The notes below the pieces were generated by a model. The model saw only the letters and a list, made by a program, of their open reading frames with translations, was not told the DNA's origin and searched no databases. Source: an uncultured Burkholderiales bacterium (GTDB taxonomy: Bacteria; Pseudomonadota; Gammaproteobacteria; Burkholderiales; Burkholderiaceae_C). Taken from it: DNA of 34,809 nucleotides. The stretch covers positions 1-34,809 of the forward strand of contig CAJBOO010000272.1 of NCBI GenBank assembly GCA_903956845.1, given 5' to 3'. Shown piece by piece: positions 30,069-34,809 of this stretch; the first letter of the stretch is position 1, and every line of letters starts with the position of its first letter. The translations under genes were made by a program, and so were the position numbers.

Positions 30069-33000
30069 ATGTCCTTTTTTACCTCACTCACAGGTCTGAA
30101 TGCAGCCACTGCGCAGTTGGGCGTCACGTCCAACAACATTGCCAACGCGAGTACCGTTGGTTTCAAGCGCAGCCGTGCTGACTTTGGTGACATTTTTGCC
30201 ACCTCACCTTTGCAAAAGGCGACATCGACCATTGGTCAAGGTGTGTCTTTGAAACGTGTGACCCAAGAGTTTGGCCAGGGCAACATGAACTTCTCGTCCA
30301 ATACCTTGGACTTGGCGATTTCAGGCGATGGTTTCTTTCCTTTGAAATCGGGTGACGGCTTTCAAGACATTTTCACGCGCAATGGCTCATTCATGATGAA
30401 CGACCAATACAACGTGGTGAACTCGGCCGGTCAGCGTTTGATGGCGGCGTCGGTTGACTCGACCGGTAAAGCCAACCTGAGCGACATGAACGTGTTGACT
30501 ATTCCACAAAAGACAACCGGCATGGCCAAAGAAACATCTTTGGTGCAGCTGGGCTTGAATTTCCCGGCTGACGCGCAAGTGGTGACCACCGCTTTCAACC
30601 GCAATGACCCCGCGACTTACAACAAGAGCACTGCCTTGACCGTGTATGACAAGGGTGGCAATGGTTACTTGGCCACGGTTTACTACGCGAAAACCCAAAA
30701 TGCGAGTCAAGCAGACCCCAACAACAAATGGCAAACCTATGTGTATGTGGGTGATACCTTGGTGGCCGCCGCGCTGCAACAAGCCACCGACACCACAGGC
30801 GAGCCTTTGTATGTGAACAAATACGGTCAACTCAAGCCTGAAAGTGAAGTGGGCGACTTGTTGGTGAATGCGAAAACGCAAAAGTTTTCACTGAACCAAT
30901 TGACTGATCAACGCACGTCAGAGCCTGCCACCGTGACCGGTGGCAAGACCGCGGTCAACTTGACCACTTTGAACCCGATCAACTTTGAAAATTACTCCTC
31001 TACACAGTTGGCCAGTTTGTTCAGCATCGATGTCGATGGTTCTGGCTCTCCGGTGAGCGTGGGGTTGGAAAACCTGGCGGGTAAGCCCTTGAAACTCTCT
31101 GGGACGGAAGTGGCCAAAGAATTGACCAACGTGTTGAACCGCAAGTTTGGCGACGAGCGCTACTTCAACTTTGGCTCTGACAAGCAAGAAAACTTTCAAA
31201 TTGGCGTGACCAACACCGATGGTTCGATCGAGTACCGCAACATCCAACTCGACACCGCCAACATGACCTATGAGCAAGTGGTGGACAAAATCAATGGCCA
31301 GCTTGGCAGCAGTGGCGTGGTGCTGTCGAACGTGGCTTTCTCGACCATCCCTGCGCAAGCTGATTTCACCAATTACTCTTTCACGCTGACAAACAGTGCA
31401 GGAACGACTTCGACCCTGGAGGGCATGATCACTTGGCCAGCCACAACGCTAAGTCAAGTGCCCATGGAAGATTTGGCAACGGGTTTGCAAAACAGCATTC
31501 GCCAACAGTTGCAAAAAGCAACAACTGCCACACCCCCTGGATTGGCCATGTCTGCAGAGGATGCAGCCAAAATTTCTGTGAATGTGCAAAACGGCAACGA
31601 GATTCGCATCAACGATGCCGCGGGCAATACCTTGGGCGCTTTGAGCTTGTTCAAAGGGGGCAGTGGCAGCACGCTTGGCACCACCGCAGCCACGTCGACT
31701 TCCGGTGTGTCTATCGTTGCATCGACAACCACGGCAGGTGTCCCCAGTGCCAGTTCACTGACCTTGTCCAACGTGACCATGGAGACCTTGAAACCCAATG
31801 CCAGCGGCACGGGCACGATTGATCCAGGCTTCACCTCGTTCGACCTCACCATTGGCTCTGTGGCCGCCAGTAACCGCGTGGTTATTTCTGGCGAATCGCT
31901 GGGCTTGATTGTGGGCAATTCGCCCATGGAAGACTTGGCCGCCCAATTGAAGTCCAAGATCCAAAATTACCTGAAGACCAAGGCTTCGCCTGTGTGGACC
32001 GAGGCTGCAGCTAACAAAGTCCAAGTGGCCGTGGTCAATGGCAAAGACATCAAGATCACCGACAGCGGTGGCAATGTGTTTGAAGGTTTCACCTTGAACA
32101 AGTCCGGCACCACCACCAGCACCGTGTCAGCAGGCGGTAAAAACCTGAGCTATGGCCCCATGGCCAACCAGGTCAAGGCCAACTATGACCCCGCGACACA
32201 GCAGTTTTCATTTGCACCTGTGGTTGCTTCCAACGTCATCTCGTTGATCGGTGTCAATGAGCAACTGGGTTTGACGGGTTACACAGAACAAACCGCTGGC
32301 AGTGACTCCCTCAATTCCTTGGGCTTGCCACTGTCGACCAACGATTACATCCGTCCTTTCAAATTGCAGCGCACAGGTTTGAAGGTGGAGTACGACACCG
32401 TGAACCAAAAATTCGTGTTCAAGTCGGGCACCACGGGTGACAACTCCAGCATTGCCGTGTCCAACCCCAGTTCCTTTGCCACAGAAAACTTTGGCTTGGC
32501 AGCAGATGGTCAGTACGAGGTGAAAACTTCCCAAACCGCTTTGCGTGGTTTGCAGTCCAACCCGGCGATCATGACCGGTTCGCCCATGGGCATCAACCCG
32601 GGCAATAACTTCAGCGTGGACTTGACCAACAACCGTTTTGTGGTGTCTGTGGATGATGTAAAAGGCACCGTGGTCCTTGAGCCCAAAAGCACTTACACGA
32701 TTGACAGCTTTGTCCAGGCTTTACAAAACGGCATCAACAACTTGGCAGGCCCGCCAGACCAATCTGGTTTGACTGGTTCCACGGTCAGTGGCGTCAAAGT
32801 GTCTTACGACTCTGCCACCAACAGCTTGAAATTCACCACGGGCACGGCGTCCTCCAATTCGTTCATCAAGGTGTCTGGCGATACCCAATGGGGTCTGTCC
32901 AATTCAACGGGTGCTCGTGGATCCAGCTCCACTTGGGTCAAACCTACGCAGTACACCCAAACGGTGAATGGTGTCCAGGTGGCTCAGTACATCGATGAAT

Positions 33001-33608
33001 TCGGTAAAGAAACATTCAGCCCTGACGGCTTCAAAGCATTGCCCGAGTGGTCACCGATCTTCTTGGAAAAAGGTGAATTGACCTTTGACACCGGCGGTAA
33101 CTTGGTGTCACCTAAGCAGGGTTCCCAGTTGGACACGGTTTACCTGCCAGACGGTAAGGGCGCGTTGACCATCAACATCAACTACTCCAAATCAACGCAG
33201 TTCTCTTCACCTTATGCCGTGTTGTCACAGTCGCAAGACGGTGCACCTGAAGGTGACTTGGTGGGTTTGTCGGTCGGTGACGACGGTTTGGTGAATGCCT
33301 CTTACTCCAACGGATCGCAAAAGTCCTTGGGCAAGGTGGTGCTGGTCAACTTCTCCAACCCCACCGGTTTGCGTCAGATTGGCGACACCAGTTATTACAA
33401 ATCCTCTTCCTCTGGCTCAGCTAAATACGGTGAGGCTGGTTCGGCCGGTTTCGGCACGGTGCGAGCCGGTGCGACCGAGCGGGCCAACGTGGACTTGACG
33501 CAAGAGTTGGTGGATTTGATCACCGAGCAGCGTAACTTCCAGGCCAATGCCAAAGCGATTGAGACCAGCACCACGCTGACCCAATCGATTATTCAAATCC
33601 GAGCGTAA
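30069..33608 (+). CDS. flgE: FlgE, flagellar hook protein of unusual size
   Basis: Subunit of the universal joint between rod and filament. It has 1179 residues; about 400-450 is common. The ends are standard: N-terminal TGLNAATAQLGVTSNNIANA with STVGFKRSRADFGDIF, then ISGDGFFPLKSGDG, and C-terminal LTQELVDLITEQRNFQANAK with AIETSTTLTQSIIQIRA. The extra length is in the surface-exposed middle (about 330-960), rich in Ser, Thr, Gly and Asn, with repeated helix-plus-beta units that resemble flagellin hook-IN motifs (around 347-420, 465-560, 619-700 and 877-945). Reading frame is intact with no sign of frameshift. Confidence 0.95.
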   Translation: MSFFTSLTGLNAATAQLGVTSNNIANASTVGFKRSRADFGDIFATSPLQKATSTIGQGVSLKRVTQEFGQGNMNFSSNTLDLAISGDGFFPLKSGDGFQDIFTRNGSFMMNDQYNVVNSAGQRLMAASVDSTGKANLSDMNVLTIPQKTTGMAKETSLVQLGLNFPADAQVVTTAFNRNDPATYNKSTALTVYDKGGNGYLATVYYAKTQNASQADPNNKWQTYVYVGDTLVAAALQQATDTTGEPLYVNKYGQLKPESEVGDLLVNAKTQKFSLNQLTDQRTSEPATVTGGKTAVNLTTLNPINFENYSSTQLASLFSIDVDGSGSPVSVGLENLAGKPLKLSGTEVAKELTNVLNRKFGDERYFNFGSDKQENFQIGVTNTDGSIEYRNIQLDTANMTYEQVVDKINGQLGSSGVVLSNVAFSTIPAQADFTNYSFTLTNSAGTTSTLEGMITWPATTLSQVPMEDLATGLQNSIRQQLQKATTATPPGLAMSAEDAAKISVNVQNGNEIRINDAAGNTLGALSLFKGGSGSTLGTTAATSTSGVSIVASTTTAGVPSASSLTLSNVTMETLKPNASGTGTIDPGFTSFDLTIGSVAASNRVVISGESLGLIVGNSPMEDLAAQLKSKIQNYLKTKASPVWTEAAANKVQVAVVNGKDIKITDSGGNVFEGFTLNKSGTTTSTVSAGGKNLSYGPMANQVKANYDPATQQFSFAPVVASNVISLIGVNEQLGLTGYTEQTAGSDSLNSLGLPLSTNDYIRPFKLQRTGLKVEYDTVNQKFVFKSGTTGDNSSIAVSNPSSFATENFGLAADGQYEVKTSQTALRGLQSNPAIMTGSPMGINPGNNFSVDLTNNRFVVSVDDVKGTVVLEPKSTYTIDSFVQALQNGINNLAGPPDQSGLTGSTVSGVKVSYDSATNSLKFTTGTASSNSFIKVSGDTQWGLSNSTGARGSSSTWVKPTQYTQTVNGVQVAQYIDEFGKETFSPDGFKALPEWSPIFLEKGELTFDTGGNLVSPKQGSQLDTVYLPDGKGALTININYSKSTQFSSPYAVLSQSQDGAPEGDLVGLSVGDDGLVNASYSNGSQKSLGKVVLVNFSNPTGLRQIGDTSYYKSSSSGSAKYGEAGSAGFGTVRAGATERANVDLTQELVDLITEQRNFQANAKAIETSTTLTQSIIQIRA
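31323..32204 (+). repeat. diverged tandem repeat coding for the FlgE middle domain
   Basis: Two units of about 147-154 codons. Unit 1 begins LSNVAFSTI (L419) and has PMEDLATGLQ (465); unit 2 begins LSNVTMETL (L566) and has PMEDLAAQLK (619). Both continue with a helix and then NVQNGNEIRINDAAGN or VVNGKDIKITDSGGN. Identity is visible at protein level only. Confidence 0.75.
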
Positions 33609-33630
33609 AGCCCCTCCTTAGAGAATCGAC

Positions 33631-34398
33631 ATGGATCGCTTAGCCTTTAATGCTTCTGCTGCCATCACCGAAATGCGGTTGGCACGGCAAACCCTGGCCA
33701 ATGAAATGGCCAACATGTCCACCACGGGCTTCAAGCGCTCGTACGAGGTGTCCATGAAGGCGTTCAAGGCGGATGGCGAGGGTTTTGACTCGAATTACCA
33801 ACCCCAGGCTGCGCACATGGACTTCATTCAATTGAAGCCTGGTCCTTTGATGGCCACAGGTCGGGATCTCGACATCTTGTTGAATGACCAAACCGTGTTG
33901 GGCGTGCAAGCGCCCAATGGTGAGCTGGGCTTCACACGTCGGGGTGACTTGCGGGTGTCAATCAATGGCGTGTTGGAGACCGGCAATGGTCATCCGGTCA
34001 TGGGTTCAGGCAACTCACCCATCACCGTGCCGCCTAATCTCAAGGTATCCATTTCAGACGATGGCGGTGTCTATGTCACCGATCCTACCCAGCCTGGCGT
34101 ACAACAACCCGAGTTAATTGCTACTTTATTACTCAGAGACGCCAGTCAAACACCCTTGACCCGCCGGGAAGACGGTTTGTTCAAGGCGCACGATAAACCG
34201 TCAGGCGCGGATTTTGCTTCAGGTCCTATCAGAACGTCAGTGACGTCACAGGCACTGGAGGGCAGCAATGTCAATCCTTCAGAAGCCATGGTGAAACTGA
34301 TTGAACAGTCCCGCATGTTTGAACAACAGGTTCGCATGGTCAAGACCAGTCATGACAACGATCAATCTGGCGCGTCCATGATGAAGTTGAACCCATGA
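33631..34398 (+). CDS. flgF: FlgF, proximal rod protein
   Basis: Rod protein that follows FlgB and FlgC. The 255-residue sequence has the N-terminal motif LARQTLANEMANMSTTGFKR, a middle with MATGRDLDILLNDQTVLGVQ and GELGFTRRGDLRVSINGVLE, and the C-terminal helix VNPSEAMVKLIEQSRMFEQQ typical of rod and hook proteins. Length is normal. It starts 22 bases after flgE; flgG starts 49 bases after its stop. Confidence 0.95.
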   Translation: MDRLAFNASAAITEMRLARQTLANEMANMSTTGFKRSYEVSMKAFKADGEGFDSNYQPQAAHMDFIQLKPGPLMATGRDLDILLNDQTVLGVQAPNGELGFTRRGDLRVSINGVLETGNGHPVMGSGNSPITVPPNLKVSISDDGGVYVTDPTQPGVQQPELIATLLLRDASQTPLTRREDGLFKAHDKPSGADFASGPIRTSVTSQALEGSNVNPSEAMVKLIEQSRMFEQQVRMVKTSHDNDQSGASMMKLNP

Positions 34399-34447
34399 TC
34401 AAACCTTGCGGGGACGCATTGAGCAGTTGAAGAACAGGGGTTAACCG

Positions 34448-34809
34448 ATGGATGCAGCATTGTGGGTTTCCAAGACCGGCTTGGACGCGCAGCAAACGCG
34501 CATGAACGTCATTTCCAATAACTTGGCCAACGTCAGCACGACGGGCTTTAAGCGCGACCGCGCGGTTTTTGAAGACCTGCTCTACCAAAACATCCGCCAA
34601 GCGGGTGGGCAAACCACCGCCAATACGCAAGCCCCCACAGGATTGATGCTGGGTACCGGTACCAAAGTGGTTGCCACCGAAAAACTGCACATCCAAGGCA
34701 ATTTGGTGAACAGCCAAAACCCATTGGACGTCGCCATCATGGGTGATGGCTTTTTTCAAATTCAACAACAAGACGGCACCACCGCATACACACGCGATGG
34801 TGCATTCAA
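34448..34809 (+). CDS. flgG: FlgG, distal rod protein (5' part, runs off the window)
   Basis: The first 120 codons of the distal rod gene. It opens [20 protein letters not shown] followed by [20 protein letters not shown], includes the FlgG-specific segment [20 protein letters not shown] with [16 protein letters not shown], and the conserved [16 protein letters not shown] with TAYTRDGAF at the edge. FlgG has the 18-residue-type L-stretch insertion that straightens the rod. GGGG at about 34437-34440 may serve as a ribosome site. Confidence 0.95.
   Translation, partial: MDAALWVSKTGLDAQQTRMNVISNNLANVSTTGFKRDRAVFEDLLYQNIRQAGGQTTANTQAPTGLMLGTGTKVVATEKLHIQGNLVNSQNPLDVAIMGDGFFQIQQQDGTTAYTRDGAF

Noticed and set aside
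1-34809. CRISPR arrays, tRNA or rRNA genes, insertion sequences, integrase or prophage genes
   Set aside because: No regularly spaced repeats, RNA gene signatures, transposase-like frames or terminal inverted repeats were seen on either strand.

Overview
The window reads as a chromosomal segment of a motile betaproteobacterium, most likely Burkholderiales and perhaps Comamonadaceae. The basis is moderately high GC, Leu codons rich in TTG, many ATGA stop/start overlaps, a complete System I cytochrome c maturation (ccm) operon, and a flagellar cluster with FlhF/FlhG, which usually go with polar flagella. The genus cannot be fixed from this sequence alone. No tRNA, rRNA, CRISPR array, insertion sequence or prophage was seen, and no gap between genes exceeds about 300 bases.

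Layout. (1) 32-7911 (+): a FemAB/GNAT-like acyltransferase gene coupled to ccmABCDEFGHI. (2) 7912-11549 (-): fliK-fliL-fliM-fliN. The last codon of fliN directly abuts the last codon of ccmI, and fliOPQR are absent. (3) 11764-20249 (+): flhA, flhF, flhG, fliA, an unrecognised membrane-anchored protein, fliS, motA and motB. (4) 20317-21447 (-): a FleQ-type sigma54 activator without an N-terminal sensory domain. (5) 21622-25387 (+): a FlgP-like lipoprotein, a FlgT-like periplasmic protein, a LysM/FimV-like secreted protein, a second FliK-like protein and a stand-alone FlhB C-terminal domain (FlhX type). (6) 25400-27071 (-): flgA, flgM and flgN. (7) 27161 to the end (+): a LysM plus lytic-transglycosylase protein, then flgB, flgC, flgD, a very large flgE (1179 residues), flgF and the start of flgG.

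Regulation can be read from promoter motifs. Three good sigma54 (-24/-12) sites precede flhA, flgA and flgB, and a weaker one precedes fliK. Two matching sigma28 (FliA) sites precede flgM and fliS. This fits a hierarchy in which a sigma54 activator turns on the export gate, basal body and hook genes. Export of FlgM would then release FliA, which drives late genes and flgM itself.

Points of most interest: the second FliK/FlhX switch pair next to H-ring-like flgP/flgT genes, the giant repeat-bearing hook protein, a cell-wall hydrolase gene upstream of the rod genes that encodes no Sec signal, the unknown protein between fliA and fliS, and an intrinsic terminator for flgMN embedded in the end of the opposing flhX gene.
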